Shown here piece after piece: positions 1 to 5,892 of a DNA stretch of 7,415 bases. How positions within the stretch are numbered: position 1 is the first letter of the stretch; the number at the start of each line of letters is the position of its first letter. The position numbers and the translations under genes are program-made. The DNA lies in contig QHXL01000482.1 in assembly GCA_003222935.1 (NCBI GenBank), positions 1,907 to 9,321 on the forward strand, in the 5' to 3' direction. The notes under the pieces were generated by a model, which was given only the letters and a program-made list of their open reading frames with translations, did no database searches and was not told where the DNA came from. This DNA is from Acidobacteriota bacterium (lineage in GTDB: Bacteria > Acidobacteriota > Blastocatellia > Pyrinomonadales > Pyrinomonadaceae).

Positions 1-84
1 AAGAGCACAACGGATTAAGTAGAACATCGTGTAGACTACAAACGAATCTCTAATGAAATGATCCGTTTGCCACGTCTGACACGA
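1..84. other. Left-edge non-coding stretch
   Basis: This lies downstream of the rhodanese stop codon. I find no credible open frame, RNA gene or strong terminator hairpin. A 7-bp inverted repeat (AACGGAT near 9-15, ATCCGTT at 61-67) is separated by about 45 nt and is too weak to call. Confidence 0.5.
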
Positions 85-417
85 CTACTTCGAATCTAGT
101 GGTAGGCCCGCTTTCACCCAGGCGTTAAATCCGTCGTATAGTGGGTGCACATTCTTCCAACCACGTTCAGCAATGTCTTGCGCCACACGGGCGCTTGATC
201 CTTCATGTGGTCAAGTGCAGTAAATAATCACTGTACGGTCCTTGGGTATTTCATCAAGGTGTTGATCTAGCTCGTTAGCCGGAATTCTGATCGCGTTGGG
301 AAGTTTCTTATCCGACTCTGACCATGCTACTGGGTTGCGAGTGTCAATAAAGGTGAATTGTTCGCCACGATCCATCCGTTCTTTTACTTCATCGACTGTA
401 ATTCGAGTTGCTTCCAT
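85..417 (-). CDS. Rhodanese-like protein, probable selenoprotein with in-frame TGA (Sec) at 211-213
   Basis: A single-domain rhodanese of 110 residues if the internal TGA is read as selenocysteine. Residues 1-68 give the first half of the fold: ITVDEVKERM, then FIDTRNPVAW (the CH2A-like strand with Asp-Thr-Arg), then PNAIRIPANEL, and VIIYCT just before the TGA. Residue 69 is TGA, and the same frame continues PHEGSSARVAQDIAERGW, then NVHPLYDGFNAWVKAGLPL, stopping at TAG 85-87. The post-TGA part is a textbook rhodanese C-terminal half (active-site helix, then the L-x-G-F-x-A-W-x-x-A-G-x-P signature). Related rhodaneses have YCxCPxE in the active-site loop, so the catalytic first Cys (Cys67) is kept and the second Cys is replaced by TGA, giving a Cys-x-Sec pair. 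Expected role: persulfide transfer or thiol/selenol redox chemistry in the cytoplasm; there is no signal peptide. The start is well supported by TAGGAGG ending 4 nt before the ATG. Alternatives are a point-mutated pseudogene or a sequencing error; conservation on both sides and the hairpin after TGA favour Sec. Confidence 0.8.
183..210 (-). promoter_or_regulatory. SECIS-like hairpin directly after the in-frame TGA
   Basis: On the coding (minus) strand, the 28 nt after the TGA fold as CCACAUG (210-204) pairing with CGUGUGG (189-183), seven consecutive pairs including one U-G. Above a two-A bulge, GG (201-200) pairs with CC (191-190), leaving an 8-nt apical loop AUCAAGCG. Bacterial SECIS elements lie inside the coding region just downstream of the Sec UGA and present a short loop to SelB. 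The position fits. The loop begins about 11 nt after the UGA, which is shorter than in the Escherichia coli fdhF element, so the loop detail is uncertain. Confidence 0.5.
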
Positions 418-421
418 AGTT

Positions 422-428
422 CCTCCTA
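422..428 (-). promoter_or_regulatory. Strong ribosome binding site of the rhodanese
   Basis: TAGGAGG on the minus strand lies 4 nt before ATG 417. It fixes the start codon and shows the gene is built for independent translation, which argues against a dead remnant. Confidence 0.8.
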
Positions 429-516
429 CCCATTCACTAGCGAAAATCGTGCCCAGAGCGTTTGCACGCGATTATGAGATTGATAGTTCAGACGTGTTCT
501 GAATCGGAGCAGTTTT

Positions 517-545
517 GTAGGGGTGGCACTCCGTGGTCACCCTTC
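517..545 (+). repeat. REP-like hairpin, diverged copy (left member of inverted pair)
   Basis: GGGTGGC, 8-nt loop ACTCCGTG, then GTCACCC. Compared with the other two copies, the stem has changed C to T on one arm and G to A on the other, so that pair is preserved; another pair has become G-T. The copy lies head to head with the one at 575-604, separated by about 30 nt, between the glycosidase stop and the rhodanese start. Confidence 0.75.
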
Positions 546-574
546 TTTGAAACACAACGGCGTCGGAATTGAAC

Positions 575-604
575 GAAGGGGCGGCCACGGAGTGCCGCCC
601 CGAC
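575..604 (-). repeat. REP-like hairpin (right member of inverted pair)
   Basis: GGGGCGGC, loop CACGGAGT, then GCCGCCCC: an 8-bp perfect stem starting just past the end of the glycosidase gene (stop at 609-611). On the minus-strand transcript it could stabilise the 3' end or act as a terminator, although no T-tract follows. With the copy at 517-545 it also forms a larger inverted repeat that could fold into a long two-armed structure, as in bacterial interspersed mosaic elements. Confidence 0.75.
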
Positions 605-608
605 AATG

Positions 609-1901
609 TTACAGCCAGCCTCCTTTGAAGCCGGCTCGGTGTAAACCGGTAACCAGATAAGGGCACCGCTTCATCAGCGTCCAGAAGAAACCGGAAAGGT
701 AGTTTTCAATCATGATCACAACAGGACCCTGGTCCAGACCGTAATAGCCTTTCGATATCCAGCCTTTCTCGCCCTGGTCGTCCGCTGCGAATGTTGGGTT
801 AAAGCTGCACTTGAATCCATACTCACTCGTCATCTCAGGATAAGCTTCATTGAAGTGCTGAAGTGTCGGCAAAACAATCTCCGGCGCGAATGGCAATGAC
901 GCCACAACTGCCCATGGCGCAATGGTGCCGTCGTCTGGCCCATACGGAATTCCTCTTGCCTCGTAATCGAAAAAGTTGCGACGGATTCCATCGATGGTGA
1001 GTTGGGCCGGACCTGGTCCATCCGAAGCTGTGATTCCCCAAATATCTTTACTGTAACCTCTAAACTCGCGAGGATTGCTAATCGCATACTGCTGCTGCGT
1101 GTACGTGGCCCGGCGACTATTCTCGAAGTAGTCGATCTCCTTTTCGCGCATGAAGTCGTCCTGAATCTCTCGAAAGTCTATCCAGAGGTGTGACAGTTGA
1201 TGAATAAACAACGGACCGGCGTAAAGTTGCTGCTGACCATGGATCTCTTGCCAGGCATACGTCGAGGTAAAAGCCTTGTACGTTTCCGCAGGCAACGGAT
1301 AAGTAGGCGATCCCAGACCAAGGACGTGTAGCAGGATCGACTCGTTATATCCTTCCCAACACCAGGGTAGAAAACCGCACTCCGGTTTCCACCCCATCGA
1401 CACCTTTCCCTCGCCATTTAAGGCCCACTGCCAGTCCATTCGACGATACAGGTTATCAGCAAGGGTGCGAACTTCGTGTTCTTGTTCCGTTTCCTGATCG
1501 AAGTAGGTGGCAACGGAAAGTGCGCCGGCAATCAGAATTGTCGAATCGATAGTCGAGACTTCGCATTCCCAGGCGCGGCGTCCCGAGTCCATGTGGAGGA
1601 AGTGGTAATAGAATCCTTTATAGCCGGTAGCGTCGGGTGCTGTGCCTTGCGGGCTCCGCCAAAAGAAACGCAGAGTCGTGAGTACACGTTCTACCGCCTC
1701 TTCACGCAAGACGAAATTGCGCTCAACTGCTATCGGGTAGGCGGCAAGCGCCAGTCCAACAGCAGCAATACTGCAATGCGATCCGCGGCGGGTGCTGTCG
1801 GGGACGAGCCCGTTCTTGGGATTAGTTTCTTTCTTGAAGTAGCCAAATGTGTCGCGTTGTAGCTTCTCGAGTGCCGCGCGGCTTATGGGTTTTGAAGTCA
1901 T
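609..1901 (-). CDS. Glucoamylase-family (PF10091, GH144-like) glycoside hydrolase
   Basis: A 430-residue protein of the glucoamylase-like family (Pfam PF10091), an alpha/alpha-barrel family that includes GH144 endo-beta-1,2-glucanases and is related to the C-terminal domain of cyclic beta-1,2-glucan synthases. Visible blocks: TFGYF near 18-22, WECEVSTIDST at 111-121, WEGYNES at 182-188, HQLSHLWIDFR at 234-244, WGITASDGP at 288-296, YGPDDGTIAP at 320-329 and YYGLDQGPVVIMIENY at 386-401. The conserved Asp in STIDST and Glu in YNES are candidates for catalysis. The exact substrate is an inference; beta-1,2-glucan is most likely, and true glucoamylase activity is not shown. There is no signal peptide, and an in-frame TAG sits directly upstream of the ATG (1902-1904), so a longer start is excluded. 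No clear Shine-Dalgarno precedes the start. The gene begins 17 nt after the stop of the DUF1440 gene, so translation is probably coupled. Confidence 0.88.
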   Translation of the reverse strand: MTSKPISRAALEKLQRDTFGYFKKETNPKNGLVPDSTRRGSHCSIAAVGLALAAYPIAVERNFVLREEAVERVLTTLRFFWRSPQGTAPDATGYKGFYYHFLHMDSGRRAWECEVSTIDSTILIAGALSVATYFDQETEQEHEVRTLADNLYRRMDWQWALNGEGKVSMGWKPECGFLPWCWEGYNESILLHVLGLGSPTYPLPAETYKAFTSTYAWQEIHGQQQLYAGPLFIHQLSHLWIDFREIQDDFMREKEIDYFENSRRATYTQQQYAISNPREFRGYSKDIWGITASDGPGPAQLTIDGIRRNFFDYEARGIPYGPDDGTIAPWAVVASLPFAPEIVLPTLQHFNEAYPEMTSEYGFKCSFNPTFAADDQGEKGWISKGYYGLDQGPVVIMIENYLSGFFWTLMKRCPYLVTGLHRAGFKGGWL

Positions 1902-1918
1902 CTACAACACCGCAACGG

Positions 1919-2461
1919 TTAACTCAAAACACTGCGACGTAACGAGCGCCTCACCACTTCAGTTGTTACTCCGTAGACAAAGTGTGAGGCCAGCGCGTAG
2001 AGGTGGGTCGAAAGTGGATACTCCGCTGGTCCTTTAGAAAGGTGCATCAACGGCACTGCTCCTTCATCAATGACCAACCAGACTGCCGTGCCGAAGGGGA
2101 TGCCGGCGCCAGCAGTAACCTCAGGAACAAACTCGGCTGCGACGCCATAAGCTGCGGCAGAAGTTCCACCGGTCGCATAATGCACAGCATCGCCAGCGAT
2201 CTTCTTTTCACTTTTTGCCAACTCATGCCTGAAGAATTTTCGAGAAACCATCTCCGCCGCTTTGACGGTTGCGGGTTCCTCGTTTGACGTTTCAGCAGGC
2301 TCCCGGGTCTGATCTTTGTTACTTGCCACTGCCATCCAGGCGTACTGAAACCTCTCCATAACCCACGATGCTACCAGTCCCCCGATAGCTCCTGCAGCTA
2401 GACCCTTAACGAGACTTGGCTGGTGATTCTGTAGCGACTCTTGTGAATTAATTACCGACAT
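1919..2461 (-). CDS. DUF1440 / YagU-like inner-membrane protein
   Basis: A 180-residue membrane protein resembling the DUF1440 (YagU) family. A short polar N-terminus leads into a glycine-rich first membrane segment (about 18-36, GLAAGAIGGLV), then a charged linker (about 47-90, rich in Glu and Lys). Further hydrophobic segments lie at about 96-112, 118-134 and 150-168. Family-typical residues include the HYATGG entry to segment 2, PFGTAVWLVIDEGAVP, and the terminal HFVYGVTTEVVRR. YagU of Escherichia coli has been linked to acid resistance; that role should not be assumed here. The start is well supported by AAGGAGGAG about 3 nt before the ATG. It lies 103 nt downstream of the kinase stop and 17 nt upstream of the glycosidase, and is probably co-transcribed with the latter. 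Confidence 0.8.
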   Translation of the reverse strand: MSVINSQESLQNHQPSLVKGLAAGAIGGLVASWVMERFQYAWMAVASNKDQTREPAETSNEEPATVKAAEMVSRKFFRHELAKSEKKIAGDAVHYATGGTSAAAYGVAAEFVPEVTAGAGIPFGTAVWLVIDEGAVPLMHLSKGPAEYPLSTHLYALASHFVYGVTTEVVRRSLRRSVLS

Positions 2462-2472
2462 TGCTCCTCCTT
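2462..2472 (-). promoter_or_regulatory. Ribosome binding site of the DUF1440 gene
   Basis: AAGGAGGAG precedes ATG 2461 at short spacing on the minus strand. It is a near-perfect anti-Shine-Dalgarno match and decides the start. Confidence 0.75.
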
Positions 2473-2528
2473 GTTGTTTCGATCGTTCGCCAAGAGGGCC
2501 TTAATAACGTTACTTCTAGGGAGTTAAC

Positions 2529-2557
2529 GAGGGGCGGCCACGGAGTGCCGCCCCTAC
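2529..2557 (-). repeat. REP-like hairpin, single copy after the kinase gene
   Basis: AGGGGCGGC, loop CACGGAGT, then GCCGCCCCT: a 9-bp perfect stem, nearly identical to the copy at 575-604. It begins about 8 nt beyond the restored kinase stop (2565-2567), so it may serve as the 3' end structure of the kinase transcript. No T-run follows, so a classic intrinsic terminator is not supported. Confidence 0.75.
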
Positions 2558-2596
2558 AGATCACTCACTTGCCGTTGGTCAGCTTGTTCAATAGTT

Positions 2597-4354
2597 TTAG
2601 GAGGGCGTCGTAATCCACGGGCTTGTAAAGCCTGCTTCTTGAGACCTGCGCCGATCCTCTTCCTGGCCCCACCCGGTGAGCGCAATCACCACAATGTCTT
2701 TACCCCATTCTTGTTCACGCACCCGGCGGCAAACTTCATGTCCGTTCAATCTCGGTAGACCTATGTCCAACAGCACGACTTCCGGCCGATATTTTTCAAT
2801 TAATTCGACTGCTTCAATTCCATCATGAGCCATGAAGGTTTCGTTACCTGTAATCTCCAGCAACATGGCGAGCGAATCTGCAGAGTCTCTATTGTCGTCA
2901 ACAATCAGGATACGACGTGTCAAAGTCGACTCAGGTTCGTTCGCCGGATCCGGGGCTGGCAGATCGCTGCCTGCTACAGCGGCCGGTAGACGCACCAGGA
3001 ACTCACTGCCTTTTCCTTCACCATCACTTCTGGCCTCGACAGAGCCTCCATGCAGTTCTACCAGGCGTTTCACTAACGTTAGACCAATCCCGAGACCGCC
3101 CTGCGAACGTTCCGACGACTGATCGACCTGTGTGAACATATCGAAGACGTCTCTTAGTTTATTGAACGGTATGCCTGCGCCGTTATCCTTAACGCTAACG
3201 ACTACTTCACTATCAACCAGTTCTGCCGTCACAGAGATAGCTCCGTGAGCGTTTGTGTACTTGGAACTATTGTTGAGCAGGTTGCCAAACACCTGCGCCA
3301 ACCTTGCCGGGTCCGCATTAAGGTAAACAGGCTCCTCAGGAAGAACCACGCGCAATTCCTGATTTGCAGCTTCGATATGCGGCCTAACTACTTCGATCGC
3401 TTGTTTCACCACGGCTGCCAGTTCGACTTCACTCGTTCTCAATTCGAGACGATCATGAGTGATACGACTCAAATCAAGGAGATCGTCGACGAGTCGAACC
3501 ATCTGATGCAGCTGTCGCTCCATGGTGTCGCGCGCCTGTTCGAGGGTGCCACTATCCACGTTTGCCCGCTTCAATACTTCGAGCATGTTGGCCATGGGCG
3601 CCAGTGGATTTCTTAGCTCGTGGGCCAGGGTCGCAAGAAACTCATTTTTACGACGGTCGACCTCCGAAAGATCCGCTGCCAGCCTGCGTAAGTCGTCTTC
3701 CAGCTGTCTTCGTTGAGTAACGTCCTGGCTGACCGTCGCAAGAGCAACGGGATGTCCATCGCCATCGGTAAGTTTCAAAACCTTGTAAGCCATCCAACGT
3801 GCTTTGCCCGTCTTGAAGTGACGGAACCGGATCTCAACTTCGCCGTGACCTGCTTCCATTACGGCCGGAAAAAACTCGTTCATGATTGCGGGTTGATCTT
3901 CCGGGAAAAAGAAATCTGCAACCGGTGTACTGCGCGCCTGTTCGATGCAGTCGAGCCCCACCATCTCCAGTCCGGCTCGATTGATAAAGAAGGGAATTCC
4001 GTTCAGATCGCACATGCCAACGAAGTCAGTACTGTTCTCAACGAGTGTGACAAACTTTTCTCGGTCTGCTTCAGCCTGTTTGCGATCCGTGATGTCAGTG
4101 CCTGTGGGCGCCAGAAAAATAACTTTCCCTGAGGAGTCACGTATAGGTTGAATCATGACGTCGGCAATACGTTGGCTGCCATCACCGATGAAGTAGGGCA
4201 TCTCCGCACGAAACGATGTGCCAGCCGCCGCTTCGTTGGAAGCCTTTTTGATCTGATCCACCAAGTCCTGAGAAGGTGACCACCAGGGGCATTCCCAAAA
4301 TGGTTTTCCAACAACTTGCTCCTTTGTGAACCCGCAGCCTTCCCATGAAAGCAC
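2597..4354 (-). CDS. C-terminal part of the kinase: PAS, PAS, HisKA, HATPase, truncated receiver
   Basis: A 585-residue readable part; its apparent GTG start at 4354 is only the point where this frame opens after break 1, with no ribosome binding site. Residues 1-92 complete the third PAS domain (PFWECPWW is a typical PAS motif; ends TGTDITDRKQAE). Residues about 98-216 are a fourth PAS domain ending VSQDVTQRRQLE. HisKA is at about 233-300 with the H-box FLATLAHELRNPLAP, phospho-accepting His245. HATPase_c is at about 345-457 with N-box FGNLLNNSSKY, G1 DNGAGIP, F-box FDMFTQVDQ and G2 GGLGIGLTLVKRL, so the ATP site is intact. The receiver starts at about 481 with acidic pair Asp486-Asp487, phospho-acceptor Asp530 (VVLLDIGLP) and Thr560 (IALTGWG). 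The last residues (TSPWITTPS) are out of frame, so the conserved receiver Lys is lost from this product. Confidence 0.85.
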   Translation of the reverse strand: MLSWEGCGFTKEQVVGKPFWECPWWSPSQDLVDQIKKASNEAAAGTSFRAEMPYFIGDGSQRIADVMIQPIRDSSGKVIFLAPTGTDITDRKQAEADREKFVTLVENSTDFVGMCDLNGIPFFINRAGLEMVGLDCIEQARSTPVADFFFPEDQPAIMNEFFPAVMEAGHGEVEIRFRHFKTGKARWMAYKVLKLTDGDGHPVALATVSQDVTQRRQLEDDLRRLAADLSEVDRRKNEFLATLAHELRNPLAPMANMLEVLKRANVDSGTLEQARDTMERQLHQMVRLVDDLLDLSRITHDRLELRTSEVELAAVVKQAIEVVRPHIEAANQELRVVLPEEPVYLNADPARLAQVFGNLLNNSSKYTNAHGAISVTAELVDSEVVVSVKDNGAGIPFNKLRDVFDMFTQVDQSSERSQGGLGIGLTLVKRLVELHGGSVEARSDGEGKGSEFLVRLPAAVAGSDLPAPDPANEPESTLTRRILIVDDNRDSADSLAMLLEITGNETFMAHDGIEAVELIEKYRPEVVLLDIGLPRLNGHEVCRRVREQEWGKDIVVIALTGWGQEEDRRRSQEAGFTSPWITTPS

Positions 4355-5607
4355 GACTGACGGTTGGCCGCCACCACTGTCCCGCTCACGTCGGCGATCC
4401 CGGCAAACAGCGCGCCCTGCTCGAAGAATGCCTGGAACTTTGCGTTTGCCTCCGCAGCCTGGGCCAATAACTCTCGTTCGCGCTCCTCTACCGCACGTTG
4501 TTTCGTGAAATCACGGACGATCTTCGATGCCCCAACAACACTGCCGGTGTCGTCCTTGATCGGTGAGACCGTCAGAGAGACGGAGACGCGTTTACCATCA
4601 CTACGAACGCGCTCAGTTTCAAAATGCTCGACCCGCTTTCCAGCTTTCAAGCTCGAGATAATGTGGGTCTCTTCATCAATGCGTTCGTCTGGAATAATGA
4701 AAGATATGTGTTGGCCCACAGCTTGTTCAGTAGTGAATCCAAAGAGTTGCTCGGCAGCAGCGTTCCAACTTTGAATAACGCCGTCGAGCGTCTTACCTAT
4801 GATCGCGTCATTCGATGATTCAACTATCGACGCCAGGAGGCGGGCTGTCAGGAGTTGTTGCGCCTTGTCTCGTTCAAGCGCACGCTGTGAACTTACATCG
4901 CGAAAAATCAGTACACAACCGGTCACACGTCCTTCTTCATCTCGTATTGGCGCGGCGCTATCGTCGATAGGACATTCATTGCCGTCTTTCTTAATTAGCA
5001 CGGTGTGGTTTGCCAGGCCGACCACGATGCCATCTTGCAAAGCTCTCTTGGCGGGGTTTTCAACTTGTAAGCGAGTCGATTCGTTGACAATCTGAAATAC
5101 TGCCTGGAGCGGTTGATTGTGCGCTTCCCGGAAGGACCAGCCAGTCAAGGATTCAGCGACTCGATTCATATAAGTGATACGTCCTTCCGTATCAGTGGTT
5201 ATCACTGCATCGCCAATACTTCCGAGGGTAACTCTTAACACTTCGCTCTGTTGACTAGCCCGTGTTTGCGCAGTCTTCATCGCTTCGCCAAACAGAATGA
5301 TCAGCGAACAGGTAAAGAGGTAAGCAACCAGGCCAACTATATTGTCAGTCCCGGTAAGATCGAAGTGGTGTCGAGGCTCGAGGAAAAAGAAATGACAGGC
5401 GAGATAGCCCAGTAAGGAGACAGGGATCGCGAGCCGATAGCCCCGCAGCCACACAGCAGCTGCAACTGCGCCGAACAGAGTGACTAGAGGATACGAATCG
5501 CCCAGCAACGGGTCGAGCAACCGACGAAGGAACACTGCCGCTAATACAGCGATAAGGCCCAGGGCGTAAGCTTTGAGCGAGCTGCGCAATTTTTCTCCAT
5601 TCGACAA
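4153..5607 (-). CDS. N-terminal part of the kinase: DUF4118-like membrane domain and PAS sensors
   Basis: A 484-residue readable part; residues 1-418 are real and the rest is read in the wrong frame after break 1. Hydrophobic segments at about 13-35, 40-54, 58-76 and 90-108 form the four-helix DUF4118 membrane module known from KdpD, but the KdpD N-terminal and Usp domains are absent. PAS 1 spans about 121-240 (GDAVITTDTEGRITYMN, ending FRDVSSQRALE). PAS 2 spans about 253-372 (SNDAIIGKTLDGVIQSWN, ending VRDFTKQRAVEE). PAS 3 starts at about 388. The start is TTG at 5605-5607: an in-frame TAG sits two codons upstream (5611-5613) and the first membrane helix follows within 13 residues. No good Shine-Dalgarno is visible. 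No ligand can be named. Confidence 0.82.
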   Translation of the reverse strand: MSNGEKLRSSLKAYALGLIAVLAAVFLRRLLDPLLGDSYPLVTLFGAVAAAVWLRGYRLAIPVSLLGYLACHFFFLEPRHHFDLTGTDNIVGLVAYLFTCSLIILFGEAMKTAQTRASQQSEVLRVTLGSIGDAVITTDTEGRITYMNRVAESLTGWSFREAHNQPLQAVFQIVNESTRLQVENPAKRALQDGIVVGLANHTVLIKKDGNECPIDDSAAPIRDEEGRVTGCVLIFRDVSSQRALERDKAQQLLTARLLASIVESSNDAIIGKTLDGVIQSWNAAAEQLFGFTTEQAVGQHISFIIPDERIDEETHIISSLKAGKRVEHFETERVRSDGKRVSVSLTVSPIKDDTGSVVGASKIVRDFTKQRAVEERERELLAQAAEANAKFQAFFEQGALFAGIADVSGTVVAANRQSCFHGKAAGSQRSKLLENHFGNAPGGHLLRTWWIRSKRLPTKRRLAHRFVRRCPTSSVMAANVLPTS

Positions 5608-5634
5608 ATGCTAGCGCTCAGTGCGTTTTATTCA

Positions 5635-5666
5635 ATTCTATACCGGAGAAGTGTTGGGGGGTTCAA
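5635..5666 (-). promoter_or_regulatory. Possible promoter of the kinase gene
   Basis: On the minus strand, TTGAAC (5666-5661) and TATAGA (5642-5637) are spaced by 18 nt, about 30 nt before the TTG start. Each box matches the sigma-70 consensus at 4 of 6 positions. This is only suggestive. Confidence 0.3.
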
Positions 5667-5707
5667 CAGAAACAATATGTTAGCCAATTCTGATTTAGCA
5701 AGCATAG

Positions 5708-5822
5708 TGACAGTGAAGTCAGTACAGAAACGCAGTAGTGTCGGCTGGTTGTTGAGCCAGAGCGATCAACTAATCACCGGTGGACTTGACGCTACCACTT
5801 TTCGGTACTGACTTCACTGTCA
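5708..5822. repeat. 115-bp near-palindrome (MITE-like) in the divergent intergenic region
   Basis: The outer arms TGACAGTGAAGTCAGTAC (5708-5725) and its exact reverse complement (5805-5822) pair perfectly over 18 bp. Pairing continues imperfectly inward to about 35 bp per arm (5708-5742 and 5788-5822, 30 matches of 35). The 45-nt centre contains GGCT...AGCC and the palindrome CACCGGTG. There is no coding capacity and no clear target-site duplication (flanks AGCATAG and TTCGGTT). It looks like a miniature inverted-repeat element or a long structured RNA. It is not a terminator, since both neighbouring genes point away from it. Confidence 0.75.
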
Positions 5823-5834
5823 TTCGGTTTCGTG

Positions 5835-5863
5835 TGGACAATGTGACGTATTCAATTTAGATT
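5835..5863 (+). promoter_or_regulatory. Possible promoter of the TPR / zinc-ribbon unit
   Basis: TGGACA (5835-5840) and TAGATT (5858-5863) are spaced by 17 nt, with matches of 5/6 and 4/6 to sigma-70 boxes. It lies about 30 nt before ATG 5893 and just outside the right arm of the 115-bp palindrome. Confidence 0.35.
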
Positions 5864-5892
5864 CAGCGCAACTTCTGAAAGTAGAGTCCCTA

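Larger units (their letters stand above)
2565..5607 (-). pseudogene. Hybrid sensor histidine kinase gene, frame lost at two places
   Basis: This is one gene of about 1018 residues when two frame losses are repaired. Order: four membrane segments (DUF4118-like), PAS, PAS, PAS, PAS, HisKA, HATPase_c, receiver. Break 1, at about 4355: the third PAS reads TVVAANRQS in one frame and continues LSWEGCGFTKEQVVGKPFW in another; one base is missing. Break 2, at about 2625: the receiver reads EAGFT and should continue to the conserved Lys-Pro; KPVDYDALLKLLNKLTNGK is present in another frame, ending at TGA 2565-2567. About 13 nt (the usual DHHLV-type stretch) is missing. Restoring 1 + 13 nt makes the length divisible by three. 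Either the gene is decaying or the assembly has errors. The lack of frame-slippage motifs argues against programmed shifting. The two readable parts are listed separately. Confidence 0.82.

Noticed and set aside
9..67. Inverted repeat AACGGAT / ATCCGTT as a terminator of the rhodanese
   Set aside because: The arms are 7 bp with a loop of about 45 nt and no T-run.
211..417. A 68-residue protein ending at TGA 211
   Set aside because: It would stop just after the active-site Cys and lack half of the rhodanese fold, while the missing half follows in the same frame.
85..417. Rhodanese as a plain nonsense-mutated pseudogene
   Set aside because: Not excluded, but less likely: the single stop lies exactly at the conserved Cys position, the rest of the frame is intact, the ribosome binding site is strong and a hairpin follows the TGA.
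472..666. Minus-strand open frame across the hairpin pair
   Set aside because: It overlaps the glycosidase end and consists largely of translated repeat.
2597..4354. An independent kinase gene starting at GTG 4354
   Set aside because: The start lies in the middle of a PAS domain, has no ribosome binding site, and the upstream part of the same domain is in the neighbouring frame.
4345..4360. Programmed ribosomal frameshift in the kinase
   Set aside because: There is no slippery heptamer or run at the junction, and hybrid kinases are not known to use one here. A one-base loss explains it better.
5608..5811. Plus-strand open frame of 67 codons in the divergent region
   Set aside because: It has no domain signal or ribosome binding site and runs through the 115-bp palindrome.
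5708..5822. Integron attC site or CRISPR repeat
   Set aside because: No integrase core-site motifs and no series of regularly spaced direct repeats are present.
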